64,000 nt of DNA. Source: Thalassomonas sp. RHCl1. GTDB lineage: Bacteria; Pseudomonadota; Gammaproteobacteria; Enterobacterales; Alteromonadaceae. The stretch covers positions 1 through 64,000 of the forward strand of contig NZ_CANDNZ010000002.1 in assembly GCF_947387555.1 (NCBI RefSeq). The letters are read 5' to 3'. The position numbers were made by a program, and so were the translations under genes. Numbering within the stretch: the first letter of the stretch is position 1; each line of letters opens with the position of its first letter. Below the pieces are notes generated by a model. That model searched no databases. It saw nothing but the letters and a program-made list of their open reading frames with translations, and was not told the origin of the DNA. Positions 26,289 through 36,158 of this stretch are shown here, piece after piece.

Positions 26289-26869
26289 AGTCGATAACGG
26301 ATGAAAAACTCTTGTCTTTAGTGGAAGCGGCGCTTTTTATCGCCGGTAAACCCATGACAGTACAAAGCCTGAAACAGGAATTGTTGCTCGATTATCAGGT
26401 AACCAACAAACGCATCAAGCAGGTGCTTGAGCAGTTAATACAAGATTACCGGGGCAGAGGCATAGCCTTGGCGAAGGTGGCTTCCGGCTACCGCTTTCAG
26501 GCCATTGCCGAGCACAGTGAAGATTTATCGGCCTTGTTTAAGGAAAAATCGCCGCGTTATTCCCGGGCATTACTGGAAACCCTGGCGCTGATTGCCTATA
26601 AACAACCCATCACCCGGGGAGAAATCGAAGATATTCGCGGCGTGGCGGTCAGCAGCCATATTATCAAAACCCTAACGGAAAGAAACTGGATCAAGGTGGT
26701 GGGTCATAAAGAAGTACCCGGGCGTCCGGCCTTGTATGCCACTACCAATGCCTTTTTGGATTATTTTTCCTTAACTTCCCTGGCGCAGTTGCCGGAATTA
26801 ATGCCGATTTCAGCATTATCCCTTGGCGATCATGATACAATGCCCGGACAGGTAAGTGAAAACCCATAA
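26285..26869 (+). CDS. scpB: Segregation and condensation protein B
   Basis: Tandem winged-helix protein that dimerises on ScpA: LSLVEAALFIAGKPMTVQSL, AKVASGYRFQA, SRALLETLALIAYKQPITRGEIEDIRGV, GRPALYATT. GTG at 26285 overlaps the scpA stop (GTGA) and gives 194 residues, a usual length. An ATG at 26237 would add 16 residues inside scpA and is the alternative. Co-transcribed with scpA. Confidence 0.94.
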   Translation: MKSITDEKLLSLVEAALFIAGKPMTVQSLKQELLLDYQVTNKRIKQVLEQLIQDYRGRGIALAKVASGYRFQAIAEHSEDLSALFKEKSPRYSRALLETLALIAYKQPITRGEIEDIRGVAVSSHIIKTLTERNWIKVVGHKEVPGRPALYATTNAFLDYFSLTSLAQLPELMPISALSLGDHDTMPGQVSENP

Positions 26870-27006
26870 AATCTAAGCGTTAATCCGCATCTTTGCTCAG
26901 TAAAAGGTAAAAGGGCGGCTTAATTAAACCACAGAGCCAGATGCGTAGTGTTCCCGGATGTTAAACCGGGAAGGTGAAGCAACTGACGAGAGAGAGTTAA
27001 AGACCT

Positions 27007-27870
27007 ATGTCTGAGAAGTTACAAAAAGTACTGGCGCGTGCCGGTAAAGGTTCACGCCGTGAAATGGAAACCGTGATCAGCCAGGGGCGGGTCAGTGTCG
27101 ATGGCAAAACCGCCTATCTGGGAGACAGGGTTGAAGGCAATGAGCAAATCCGCATCGACGGCCATACCGTAGTGCTTAAGGACAAAGAGCAAGATCTCTG
27201 CCGGGTGTTGATGTATAACAAACCCGAAGGAGAAATGTGTACCCGTAAAGATCCCGAAGGCCGGCCGACGGTTTTTGATCGCCTGCCGCCGCTGGAAGGG
27301 GGCCGCTGGGTGGCGGTGGGACGCCTGGATATCAATACCTCGGGTATGCTGCTGTTTACCACGGACGGCGAGCTGGCGAACCGTTTGATGCATCCGTCTC
27401 ATAAGGTCGAGCGTGAATATGCGGTGCGGGTTTTTGGCGAAGTGGATGAAGCCATGCTGCAACGTCTGCGCGGCGGGGTAAAATTAGAAGATGGTCCGGC
27501 GCGTTTTCAAAAGATCACTTATCACGGCGGGGAAGGGCGCAACCACTGGTTCCATGTGGTGCTTTCTGAAGGGCGTAACCGCGAAGTACGCCGCTTGTGG
27601 GAAAGCCAGGATGTACAGGTCAGCCGCTTGATCCGGGTCCGTTACGGCAATATGGAAATGCACCGTCAGTTGCCGTTAGGGGGCTGGACCGAGCTGGGTT
27701 TAAAGGAAGTGAACTATTTCCGTAAGCTGGTCAGTTTGCCGCCGGAAACCAAGAGCAAGGTGAAAGTGGACGAAAAAGCCATTGATAACGCGAAAAGCCG
27801 CCGTATCCGCCGCTCGGTGAAAAAACACCAACACAGAACCCAGCAGGCCAACCGCAGAAGACGGACCTAA
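27007..27870 (+). CDS. rluB: 23S rRNA pseudouridine(2605) synthase
   Basis: A 287-residue RsuA-family enzyme. The S4 RNA-binding domain is residues 1-60 ([30 protein letters not shown]). The catalytic domain has [17 protein letters not shown] with Asp108, then [10 protein letters not shown] and [14 protein letters not shown] basic C-terminal tail ([24 protein letters not shown]) is typical. It modifies U2605 of 23S rRNA. AGAGAG lies upstream of the ATG. Confidence 0.95.
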   Translation: MSEKLQKVLARAGKGSRREMETVISQGRVSVDGKTAYLGDRVEGNEQIRIDGHTVVLKDKEQDLCRVLMYNKPEGEMCTRKDPEGRPTVFDRLPPLEGGRWVAVGRLDINTSGMLLFTTDGELANRLMHPSHKVEREYAVRVFGEVDEAMLQRLRGGVKLEDGPARFQKITYHGGEGRNHWFHVVLSEGRNREVRRLWESQDVQVSRLIRVRYGNMEMHRQLPLGGWTELGLKEVNYFRKLVSLPPETKSKVKVDEKAIDNAKSRRIRRSVKKHQHRTQQANRRRRT

Positions 27871-27991
27871 GGGCTGTCAACCAAAGCGCCCGGTGCCAGT
27901 GCCGGGGGCAATTTAGTGCAAGCCTCTGGCAACAGGGGCCTTTTCGTTTTATATTAGCGTTTTATTTTAGCCGCGGCTAACAGGAATTTTT

Positions 27992-29155
27992 GTGCAAGAG
28001 AATCAATTACAACAGCATTATATTGAAGATTTTAACTCTCTGACTGATTTGTGCCGGCAACTGAGTAATTCCAAGGTGCTGGCGGTTGATACCGAATTTG
28101 TCCGCACCCGTACCCTATACCCCAAACTCGGCCTGTTGCAGGTATGTGACGGCGAGCACCTGGCCCTGATTGACCCGGTGGCCATTGAAGATCTCTCGCC
28201 GTTTTGGCAGTTATTGACCAACGGCGATATCGTTAAGGTTTTGCATGCCTGCTCGGAAGATCTGGAAGTGTTCTTATGTGCCGCCAACTGCAAACCCGTT
28301 AACCTGATTGACAGCCAGATCATGATGTCCTTTTTAGGGCAGGGGCTGTCTATGGGTTATGCCGCGATGATCCAGCATTATACCGGCATTGAACTGGATA
28401 AGTCTGAGTCTAGGACCGACTGGACCAAAAGGCCTTTAAGTGAGCGTCAGCTCAGCTATGCCCGTGCGGATGTGTTGCATCTTTTTCAGGTCTACCCGCA
28501 AATACTTGAGCAGCTTCGTGATTCCGGCTGGCTGGAGGCCGCAGAAGAAGAAACCCGGTTACTGATCGAACGTAAATTTAAGCCGGTTGATGAAGATACC
28601 CTGTACCGTAACCTTAAAATGAGTTGGCGTTTAAATGCCAAACAGCTCAATAACTTAAAATTTCTGGCAAGATGGCGTTATCAGCGGGCCAAGGTACGGG
28701 ACCTGCCTTTGGGTTTTATTGCCAAAGACGATACCCTGATCGCGCTTTCGCAGCGTGCGCCAAAAAGTGTCGGCGCCATGGCCCATATCGAAGGCATAGA
28801 TGTGCTTGATATCAGGCATCAGGGCAAAGCCATGCTGGCGGTATTAAAACAGGCGGATGCGGTGAGCGAAGAGTACTATCCGGATAAGATCATTCGTCTG
28901 GATGAATATCCGGGTTATAAGCAGATCTTTAAGAAGGTAAAAAACTTCATCGCAAGTGAGGCCAAAGCCGCCAACCTGGCGGTGGAGAATCTGGCGTCCA
29001 AAAAACAAATCAACCAGTTTCTCAGCTGGTATTTCAAAATTAACGGCGCCGGGCAGGATACGGCTTCGGTGGATATCTTGTTGAACTGGCGTTTGAAATT
29101 GTTCGGCGAGAAGTTGCAGCGTTTTGCCGAAACGGGCTTTGGCGGTGAAAAATAA
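27992..29155 (+). CDS. rnd: Ribonuclease D
   Basis: A 387-residue 3'-5' exoribonuclease for tRNA maturation. DEDD motifs: AVDTEFVRTRT (DxE), the NLIDSQIMM segment, and YARADVLHL (Y-x3-D). Two HRDC-type helical domains follow. GTG start at 27992 with AGGAA eight bases before. The gene is followed by ycgL after about 220 nt. Confidence 0.95.
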   Translation: MQENQLQQHYIEDFNSLTDLCRQLSNSKVLAVDTEFVRTRTLYPKLGLLQVCDGEHLALIDPVAIEDLSPFWQLLTNGDIVKVLHACSEDLEVFLCAANCKPVNLIDSQIMMSFLGQGLSMGYAAMIQHYTGIELDKSESRTDWTKRPLSERQLSYARADVLHLFQVYPQILEQLRDSGWLEAAEEETRLLIERKFKPVDEDTLYRNLKMSWRLNAKQLNNLKFLARWRYQRAKVRDLPLGFIAKDDTLIALSQRAPKSVGAMAHIEGIDVLDIRHQGKAMLAVLKQADAVSEEYYPDKIIRLDEYPGYKQIFKKVKNFIASEAKAANLAVENLASKKQINQFLSWYFKINGAGQDTASVDILLNWRLKLFGEKLQRFAETGFGGEK

Positions 29156-29373
29156 CGTCAAAAGCACTTTTACAAGACAGTACCGGCTTATTTTACCTCA
29201 GCGGATCTGGAAAAGTTGATGGAAAATAAGCCACCCCCTACCTTGGCGTGTTAGCCGCGATAGAAAAAACGTGAATTCGTGGTAATTCACATGCTATATT
29301 GGCGGTCTGTTTTTTCATATTTTCAATATTGAATTTTCATCTTCAGCCGATTTTTGATACTAAGGTCTCCATT

Positions 29374-29661
29374 ATGCTATGTGCGGTTTATAGAAGCCCG
29401 AAAAAAGAACAAACTTATCTCTTTGTCAAACAACGTGACGACTTCTCCGATGTACCCGCTCCCCTGATGTCTACTTTTGGTACCCCGCAGTTGGTTACCC
29501 TGGTTAATTTAGCCACCAAAGATAAGCTGGCCCAGGCAGATATTGAAAAAGTAAAAACGAATTTATCCGAGCAGGGGTATTATTTACAGTTACCACCGCC
29601 GAAGGAAGATTTGTTGGCCGAGCATAAGGCGATGCAAAAACAACAGCAGGAGCAAAACTGA
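29374..29661 (+). CDS. ycgL: YcgL-domain protein
   Basis: A 95-residue small cytosolic protein: MLCAVYRSPKKEQTYLFV, FSDVPAPLMSTFGTPQLV, and the QGYYLQLPPPKEDLL signature of the YcgL family. The function is unknown. Start ATG 29374 is at the conserved MLCAVYRS. It ends one base before the mltB start, so the two genes are coupled. Confidence 0.93.
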   Translation: MLCAVYRSPKKEQTYLFVKQRDDFSDVPAPLMSTFGTPQLVTLVNLATKDKLAQADIEKVKTNLSEQGYYLQLPPPKEDLLAEHKAMQKQQQEQN

Positions 29662-29662
29662 T

Positions 29663-30751
29663 ATGACAGCAAACCTTCTTTTAGGAAATAAAGTGAAAGC
29701 GGTCCTGGTTTCTTTGGCATTAAGCGCCGGTTTGTTATCGGTGAATAGCTTTGCGGTTGCGGCCGAGACATCTGAGGCACAAAAGCCCAGTTTCGAAGCT
29801 TATGTTGAACAGCTAAAAGCCGAAGCGCTGGAGAAAGGTTTTACTCAGGACTTGCTTGAGAGCAGTTTTGCCAATGTGACCTTTCACAAACGTGCGGTTA
29901 AAGCGGATCGTAACCAGCCGGAAAAAGTAGAAACCCTTGATACTTATTTACCTAAACGGGTACCGGACTGGAAAGTTAATCGCGCCCGGGAAATGTTTCA
30001 AACCCACAGGGAATTGCTGAGCCAGATAGGAGACAAGTACCGGGTGCAGCCAAGGTTTATCGTTGCCTTATGGGGCCTGGAGACCAACTTCGGCCGCATC
30101 ATGGGCAATTATAATGTTATCTCTGCTTTATCAACCCTGGCCTATGAAGGCCGCCGGGAAGCTTTCTTTAAAAAGCAGCTGTGGGCAGCGCTGACCATTT
30201 TGGATCAGGGGCATATTAGCATAGACAAGATGAAGGGCTCCTGGGCCGGCGCCATGGGGCAAAACCAGTTTATGCCGACTTCTTTTGTCAGTTATGCGGT
30301 CGACGGTGACGGCGACGGCAAAAAAGATATCTGGGGCAATCATGCCGATGTCTTTGCTTCGATGGCGAATTATTTAAGTAAGGAAGGCTGGAGCGATGAA
30401 CTTACCTGGGGACGCCAGGTGAAATTACCTGAGAACTTCGACCATTCGCTGGCAATCCCGAAAAATACCGGCAGCCGGAAAAACTGGCTTAAAGCCTGGG
30501 CCGAATCGGAAAAATCACTGGCAGAATGGCAGAAACTCGGGGTACGGCGCAGTGACGGCACTAACCTGCCTAAAGTCGATATTAAGGCCGCCCTGGTTTT
30601 TCCCGATGATGAGAACGGCCGGGTGTACCTTGCTTATGATAACTATAAGAGCTTGATGCACTGGAACCTTTCTTATTATTTTGTCAGCTCGGTGGGGCAT
30701 TTGTCAGACAGGATCAAGTTTCCGCCGCTAAAAGCGGCAAAAGAAAAGTAA
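29663..30751 (+). CDS. mltB: Membrane-bound lytic murein transglycosylase B family
   Basis: A 362-residue periplasmic enzyme cleaving peptidoglycan glycan strands to 1,6-anhydro ends. The signal peptide ends near VAA (residue 34), with no lipobox cysteine, so it is probably soluble or N-terminally anchored. Catalytic Glu140 is in LWGLETNFG; SWAGAMGQNQFMPTSF and an EF-hand-like DGDGDGKKDIW loop follow, as in Slt35. Close coupling to ycgL is common in this group. Confidence 0.93.
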   Translation: MTANLLLGNKVKAVLVSLALSAGLLSVNSFAVAAETSEAQKPSFEAYVEQLKAEALEKGFTQDLLESSFANVTFHKRAVKADRNQPEKVETLDTYLPKRVPDWKVNRAREMFQTHRELLSQIGDKYRVQPRFIVALWGLETNFGRIMGNYNVISALSTLAYEGRREAFFKKQLWAALTILDQGHISIDKMKGSWAGAMGQNQFMPTSFVSYAVDGDGDGKKDIWGNHADVFASMANYLSKEGWSDELTWGRQVKLPENFDHSLAIPKNTGSRKNWLKAWAESEKSLAEWQKLGVRRSDGTNLPKVDIKAALVFPDDENGRVYLAYDNYKSLMHWNLSYYFVSSVGHLSDRIKFPPLKAAKEK

Positions 30752-30779
30752 ATCACGGCAAATTTTTGTTATAATGCAG

Positions 30780-30810
30780 CGCCCGGACAGTAAACTGCCC
30801 GGGCGTTTTT
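30780..30810 (+). terminator. Terminator after mltB
   Basis: CGCCCGG and CCGGGCG plus inner CAG/CTG pairs form a stem with loop TAAA and end in TTTTT. A TATAAT at 30770-30775 directly upstream may belong to a ycgN promoter, but no good -35 was found. Confidence 0.82.
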
Positions 30811-30847
30811 CATTCTATAACGCAGTTAAACGGTAAATCAGTTGAGC

Positions 30848-31375
30848 ATGAGCAGTAACAAAAACGCAGCAGTACAAGTCCCTTTCTGGGAAAGTAAAAC
30901 CCTGGCGCAAATGACCCGGGAAGAGTGGGAGTCCTTGTGTGATGGTTGTGCCAAATGTTGCCTGCACAAATTTATCGACGATGAAACCACAGACGAAACC
31001 ACTGAGCTGTTGCCGACCGATCATATCGCTGAAGATGAGCATATGGTCTATTCCAGCATTGCCTGTTTTTTATTAAACGATAAGACTTGCCAGTGCTCCC
31101 AGTACCAAAAAAGAACCACCTTAGTGCCTGATTGTGTCAGGCTGACCCAGGATAATCTTGATGATGTCTTTTTTATGCCGCCCAGTTGCACTTACCGACG
31201 TTTAAATGAAGGACGGGGTATGCCTTCCTGGCATCCTTTACTGCATAAAGGGAAAAAGTCTGCCATGCATAAAGCCGGCATGTCGGTGCGGGGGAAAGTC
31301 ATTAAGGATGATCAGGTGAGTTTGGATGATTTTGAAGATTATATTGTGTTGTGGCCATTGGATGATATTGATTAA
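30848..31375 (+). CDS. ycgN: YcgN-family cysteine cluster protein (UPF0260)
   Basis: A 175-residue protein with the cluster CDGCAKCCLHKF near residue 36 and later CQCSQYQKR, C and PPSCTYRRL cysteines, the CxxCxxCC family that probably binds a metal such as zinc or iron. LPSWHPL-like (MPSWHPLLHKGKK) and FEDYIVLWPL are conserved family segments. Biochemical role unknown. ATG 30848 is preferred over TTG 30842. Confidence 0.92.
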   Translation: MSSNKNAAVQVPFWESKTLAQMTREEWESLCDGCAKCCLHKFIDDETTDETTELLPTDHIAEDEHMVYSSIACFLLNDKTCQCSQYQKRTTLVPDCVRLTQDNLDDVFFMPPSCTYRRLNEGRGMPSWHPLLHKGKKSAMHKAGMSVRGKVIKDDQVSLDDFEDYIVLWPLDDID

Positions 31376-31853
31376 CTGGAGTAACTCCAGACAATGAAGC
31401 TATTGCACAACAAAACCTGAGTGAAGACAAAGTGGTGATTTAAGATATTCATTGCTTTGTCAGGTATCTTTACATGCGTTCCGCATTGTTTTTGCTATTT
31501 CTTTATCTTTAATTTTTACTGCTAGCCGATAAAAAGATTTATCTTCATTTTAATCAGTTTGTTGCCATGGCTTTCTTCTTAAGGTTCCGATATAAAATAT
31601 ATTTTACTCTCCTGAATTTCCAGATCAGAATAATCACCTTTCTGTATGAAAAACACTCGAAAATCGTCTGTTTTTTTTACATGTTATTGGGGGGGTTATA
31701 AATAGCTAATTATAAGTATTTGTTTTTGTTTGTTATTTAATGTTTGGCGTGGTTGATGCTTAGTAGCCAGCAGTAGTTCGTAGTTTTAGGCAGTAACTAA
31801 TTGATAGGTGTACATAATTAAATAAACTTATATAACAAAGATAAGGAAACTCT
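31376..31853. other. Intergenic region upstream of PEP-CTERM gene 3
   Basis: About 480 nt, AT-rich. CTGGAGTAACTCCAG right after ycgN can form a hairpin without a T-run. A sigma-54-like GG-N10-GC site lies at 31745-31760. No gene or RNA recognised. Confidence 0.5.
31745..31760 (+). promoter_or_regulatory. Weak sigma-54-like promoter before PEP-CTERM protein 3
   Basis: TGGCGTGGTTGATGCT has GG and GC in RpoN spacing but three deviations from the consensus. It gains weight only because stronger sites precede the other two PEP-CTERM genes. Confidence 0.35.
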
Positions 31854-32735
31854 ATGAAATATCATGGACTGATGAAGAAAATCACGCTCGGTATCCTGGC
31901 CGGCGTTCTATCTGCTAATGCAAACGCTACATACCTGTCTATCGCCGCTGAAGGCGGATTCAACCATTATACTGAAGATCTGGCGCAAGGTACTGCCTCC
32001 ACTGAATATGTTAGTCAAATGCCTGATGGTACCCTGGTCAGAGATGCCGATCAAAGCGGCGGGGCCACTGTTCATGATGGATTGCGCTGGGGAGGAAACG
32101 GAACTTATAGCTCGTTAGTTCTGGAAAATTTTGCCCCGGATATTGATGCTTTAGATACCGCTTACGCCGTTTCAGCCATTACCCATAATAATTTTGATAT
32201 CAGTGCACAATTTGCCTGGTTGGTGACGGCCTCTATTGCCGGCTCTCTGGAATTTAGCAGTACCCATTCCGGCGGGATAGCGGCTGGCTTTGGCAGCACT
32301 ACTGTGGTAGATGACTTTACCAGTGACGTCAGCACAGAATTCAATATTGATTTCAAGGAAACCTATAATACCAGTTCTACTGATACCTGCGAACGTGTCA
32401 GTGATGATGTTGACCCGAGCAGCGGCGACCATGTGTACGTTTCGGCTTGCGACGACTACTTTGATTTTTCCGTTGATAACCCGGATCCTCTACCGGATTC
32501 CTTGCCGTTCTCAATTCCTTTTTATATTGATGGCGAGCATTTTGCGTTAACGGTTTTCTTTTCTGAAGACGGTGCTACCCCGATAGACCGTGATCGTTTA
32601 TGGACGGAAGAAGAAAAGACATCCACTTTTTATACCATGGTGAGCTTAAGCCGGGTGCCTGAGCCTGAAACCTTATTGTTACTTGGTATGGGATTGTTAG
32701 GACTGGGCTGTAAGCGAAGAAATAAAACGGCTTAA
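31854..32735 (+). CDS. PEP-CTERM protein 3
   Basis: A 293-residue exported protein. The signal peptide MKYHGLMKKITLGILAGVLS ends near ANA (about residue 25). The sorting tag VPEPETLLLLGMGLLGLGCKRR lies at the C-terminus. The middle is acidic and beta-rich, with a DDVDPSSGDHVYVSACDDY stretch and two cysteines that may pair. AAGGAAA lies upstream of the ATG. Function unknown; presumed surface or matrix protein. Confidence 0.83.
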   Translation: MKYHGLMKKITLGILAGVLSANANATYLSIAAEGGFNHYTEDLAQGTASTEYVSQMPDGTLVRDADQSGGATVHDGLRWGGNGTYSSLVLENFAPDIDALDTAYAVSAITHNNFDISAQFAWLVTASIAGSLEFSSTHSGGIAAGFGSTTVVDDFTSDVSTEFNIDFKETYNTSSTDTCERVSDDVDPSSGDHVYVSACDDYFDFSVDNPDPLPDSLPFSIPFYIDGEHFALTVFFSEDGATPIDRDRLWTEEEKTSTFYTMVSLSRVPEPETLLLLGMGLLGLGCKRRNKTA

Positions 32736-32766
32736 TATTAAGCTGAGTTTACGAATAGATCACCTC

Positions 32767-32788
32767 AAGCCCCGTTCAGGGGCTTTTT
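32767..32788 (+). terminator. Terminator after PEP-CTERM protein 3
   Basis: AAGCCCC and GGGGCTT, loop GTTCA, followed by T residues. Confidence 0.85.
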
Positions 32789-33104
32789 ATTTTATCGGCA
32801 AAATTGTTGAGTGAATTTTAAACACCTTCAAGCCGGTATAGTTCTCACTAATGTCCCCTCTGCTCCTGCCTGTTAGATGAAATCGGCCGATAATTTCCAG
32901 CAAAGGCAATAATTTTCAGACATTTATATAAGGTATTACCAATTTGAATATTCAAAATAGCCCCAATCTCACTTTTTGCTGTGTTATCGCGTTGCGATAA
33001 GTGGTACAACATTAAAGGGACAAAAGAAAGTCTAGGAAATATAACGCAGTACTTAGTATTTCATGTGTTCGCTCTTGCTAATTTTACTTTGTTGAAGGTG
33101 TTTT
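32789..33104. other. Region upstream of pntA
   Basis: About 315 nt with no gene. It must contain the pntAB promoter; I see no clear -35/-10 pair. Confidence 0.4.
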
Positions 33105-34640
33105 ATGATCATAGGAATTCCCTCGGAGTCACAAACGGGTGAAAATCGCGTTGCCGGTTCACCGACCGCAGTGGCTGCATTAATTAAATTAGGTTTTTCG
33201 GTGCAAGTGGAGTCGGAGGCCGGCACCAGGGCCAGCTTTACCGATGAAGAATTTATCAATGCCGGGGCCACCATAGTTGATGCCAAAACCAGTTTCGCAT
33301 CGGATCTGGTGTTAAAGGTAAATGCACCGACACAGGAAGAAGCCAGTTTATTAAAACCGGGCAGTACCTTAGTCAGTTTTATTGCCCCTGCGCAAAATAG
33401 TGAATTACTCGAAACCCTGAGCAATAAGTCTGTCACCACCTTGGCCATGGAAATGGTGCCGAGAATGACGCGCTCGCAATCCATGGACGCCTTAAGTTCG
33501 ATGGCGAACATTGCCGGATACCGGGCGGTGATAGAAGCCACCCATCATTTTGGCCGTTTCCTGACCGGGCAGATCACCGCCGCCGGTAAAATGCCGCCGG
33601 CAAAAGTGATGATCATCGGCGCCGGTGTTGCCGGACTTGCCGCCATAGGCACTGCCGGTAGTTTAGGGGCAATAGTACGCGCCTTTGATACCCGTCCCGA
33701 GGTAAAAGAACAAATTGAAAGTATGGGGGCGGAATTTCTGGAACTGGACTATGAAGAGCCGGAAGATACCGGCTCCGGGGACGGTTATGCCAAGGAAATG
33801 AGCCAGGCCTTTATTGATGCCGAAATGGCGCTATTCGCCGCCCAGGCCAAAGAGGTCGATATTATTATCACCACGGCGATGATCCCGGGTAAACCGGCGC
33901 CGAAACTTATTACCGAAGAAATGGTACGCTCGATGAAACCCGGCTCTATAGTGGTAGATTTAGCCGCTGCCGGGGGAGGCAACTGTGAATTAACCCGGGC
34001 GGGAGAAATTACCGAGGTGGCGGGAGTGACGATTATCGGTTATACCGACCTTGTCTCCCGTTTGCCAAACCAGGCGTCACAACTTTATGCGAATAACCTG
34101 GTTAACCTGCTCAAACTGCTTTGTCCGGAAAAAGACGGCAGTTTGAATATCGACTTTGACGACCAGGTTATCCGCAATATGACGGTGGTGAAAAACGATG
34201 AAATCACCTTTCCGCCACCGCCTATCCAGGTGAGTGCGGCACCGGCTAAACCTCAGGCGGCTCCGGTCGCAGCAGCTGCTGAAGAGGAGCAGCCAAAGTC
34301 TAATACCAAAAAACATATCGGCATGTTAATCGGTGCCGGCTTATTTGGCTGGGTGGCCAGTGTAGCCCCGGCGGATTTTCTTTCCCACTTTACCGTGTTT
34401 GTGCTGGCCTGTGTTATCGGCTATCACGTGGTCTGGAATGTTTCCCATTCGCTGCATACGCCGCTGATGAGTGTCACCAATGCCATTTCCGGTATTATCG
34501 TGGTCGGTGCGCTGTTGCAGGTGGGGCAGGATAATCTCCTGATCCAGATATTGGCAGGCATTGCCGTGCTTATTGCCACCATTAATATTGTCGGTGGCTT
34601 TGTTGTCACCAACCGTATGTTAAAGATGTTCAGGAAATAA
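33105..34640 (+). CDS. pntA: NAD(P) transhydrogenase subunit alpha
   Basis: A 511-residue subunit of the proton-translocating transhydrogenase. Residues 1-370 are the NAD(H)-binding domain I ([49 protein letters not shown]). A proline/alanine-rich linker follows near 375-400, then four membrane helices (about 405-505). It transfers hydride from NADH to NADP+ using the proton gradient. pntB starts 10 nt later. Confidence 0.96.
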   Translation: MIIGIPSESQTGENRVAGSPTAVAALIKLGFSVQVESEAGTRASFTDEEFINAGATIVDAKTSFASDLVLKVNAPTQEEASLLKPGSTLVSFIAPAQNSELLETLSNKSVTTLAMEMVPRMTRSQSMDALSSMANIAGYRAVIEATHHFGRFLTGQITAAGKMPPAKVMIIGAGVAGLAAIGTAGSLGAIVRAFDTRPEVKEQIESMGAEFLELDYEEPEDTGSGDGYAKEMSQAFIDAEMALFAAQAKEVDIIITTAMIPGKPAPKLITEEMVRSMKPGSIVVDLAAAGGGNCELTRAGEITEVAGVTIIGYTDLVSRLPNQASQLYANNLVNLLKLLCPEKDGSLNIDFDDQVIRNMTVVKNDEITFPPPPIQVSAAPAKPQAAPVAAAAEEEQPKSNTKKHIGMLIGAGLFGWVASVAPADFLSHFTVFVLACVIGYHVVWNVSHSLHTPLMSVTNAISGIIVVGALLQVGQDNLLIQILAGIAVLIATINIVGGFVVTNRMLKMFRK

Positions 34641-34650
34641 GGGGTCAGTC

Positions 34651-36054
34651 ATGGAAATATCGATAGGTTTGATTTCGGCCGCTTATGTTATTGCTGCTTT
34701 ATTGTTTATCTTCAGTTTAGCGGGCTTGAGTAAGCAGGAGTCCGCCGAGTCGGGCAACTGGTACGGGGTGATCGGCATGATCATCGCCCTGGCGGCGACC
34801 ATTGCCGATGAGCGGGTGTCGAACATCCATATTATTGTCGGCACTATGATCGTCGGTAGCCTGATAGGGTTACGCCTGGCAAAAAAGGTGGAAATGACAG
34901 AAATGCCCGAACTGGTGGCGATATTACACAGTTTTGTTGGTTTAGCCGCGGTCTTGGTGGGTTATAACAGCTATTTTGAGATGCAACACGGCCCGGGCCT
35001 GAACCTGACGGCAGAGCAGCAGATGGCGACCAATATTCACTTGGTCGAGGTGTTTTTAGGGGTCTTTATCGGTGCGGTAACCTTTACCGGCTCTGTGGTC
35101 GCCTTTGGTAAATTAAGAGGGGTGATTAACTCGGCGGCGCTGATGTTACCCCACAGGCATAAAATGAATTTGCTTGCCGGGGTCGCTTCTGTGGTCCTGA
35201 TGGTGATTTTTGTCCAAGAGGGCGGCAGCGATCTGCATCTTTATATTATGACCGGCATTGCCCTGGTGTTTGGCTGGCATCTGGTGGCCTCTATCGGCGG
35301 TGCGGATATGCCTGTGGTGGTCTCTATGCTTAACTCCTATTCAGGTTGGGCGGCAGCGGCAGCCGGTTTTATGCTCAGCAATGATTTGCTGATTGTTACC
35401 GGCGCCCTGGTGGGCTCATCGGGGGCTATCCTGTCTTATATCATGTGTAAGGCCATGAACCGCTCCTTTATCAGTGTTATTGCCGGCGGCTTCGGTACCG
35501 ATGTCAAAGTCGACAGTGAAGCGGACTATGGCGACCATGTGGAAATTCAGGCAGAAGCGGTAGCGGAATTACTTTCCGGCGCCAAGTCAGTCATTATTAC
35601 CCCGGGTTATGGTATGGCAGTGGCCCAGGCACAATATCCGGTTTATGAAATGACCCAGCAGTTAAAAGCCAAAGGGGTGGATGTGCGTTTTGGCATACAT
35701 CCGGTGGCGGGGCGTTTACCCGGACATATGAATGTCTTACTGGCGGAAGCCAAGGTGCCATATGACATTGTCCTGGGGATGGATGAGATCAATGATGATT
35801 TTTCCGATACCGATGTGGTCCTGGTGATCGGCGCCAATGACACCGTTAACCCGGCGGCAGCCGAAGATCCAGCCAGTCCGATTGCCGGTATGCCGGTACT
35901 GGAAGTGTGGAATGCGAAAAACGTCATCGTCTTTAAGCGCTCTATGAATACCGGCTATGCCGGGGTGCAGAATCCGCTGTTCTTTAAAGACAATACCCAG
36001 ATGTTGTTTGGCGATGCCAAAGAGTCGGTGGAGATGATTTTCAAGGCGATGTAG
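34651..36054 (+). CDS. pntB: NAD(P) transhydrogenase subunit beta
   Basis: A 467-residue subunit. About nine membrane helices occupy residues 1-265. The C-terminal NADP(H)-binding domain III has [39 protein letters not shown] and [14 protein letters not shown]. Co-transcribed with pntA and ended by a strong terminator. The two subunits supply NADPH. Confidence 0.96.
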   Translation: MEISIGLISAAYVIAALLFIFSLAGLSKQESAESGNWYGVIGMIIALAATIADERVSNIHIIVGTMIVGSLIGLRLAKKVEMTEMPELVAILHSFVGLAAVLVGYNSYFEMQHGPGLNLTAEQQMATNIHLVEVFLGVFIGAVTFTGSVVAFGKLRGVINSAALMLPHRHKMNLLAGVASVVLMVIFVQEGGSDLHLYIMTGIALVFGWHLVASIGGADMPVVVSMLNSYSGWAAAAAGFMLSNDLLIVTGALVGSSGAILSYIMCKAMNRSFISVIAGGFGTDVKVDSEADYGDHVEIQAEAVAELLSGAKSVIITPGYGMAVAQAQYPVYEMTQQLKAKGVDVRFGIHPVAGRLPGHMNVLLAEAKVPYDIVLGMDEINDDFSDTDVVLVIGANDTVNPAAAEDPASPIAGMPVLEVWNAKNVIVFKRSMNTGYAGVQNPLFFKDNTQMLFGDAKESVEMIFKAM

Positions 36055-36090
36055 TTTTTTGATGTTCGTTTAGAAAAGCGAAAACTTATT

Positions 36091-36124
36091 CAGGCCAGTC
36101 ATAAATGACTGGCCTGTTTTTTTG
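36091..36124 (+). terminator. Terminator after pntAB
   Basis: CAGGCCAGTC and GACTGGCCTG form a perfect 10-bp stem, loop ATAAAT, followed by eight T residues. Confidence 0.92.
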
Positions 36125-36158
36125 TGTTTCACCCTAACAGAGGAGACAAATTAAAGCT

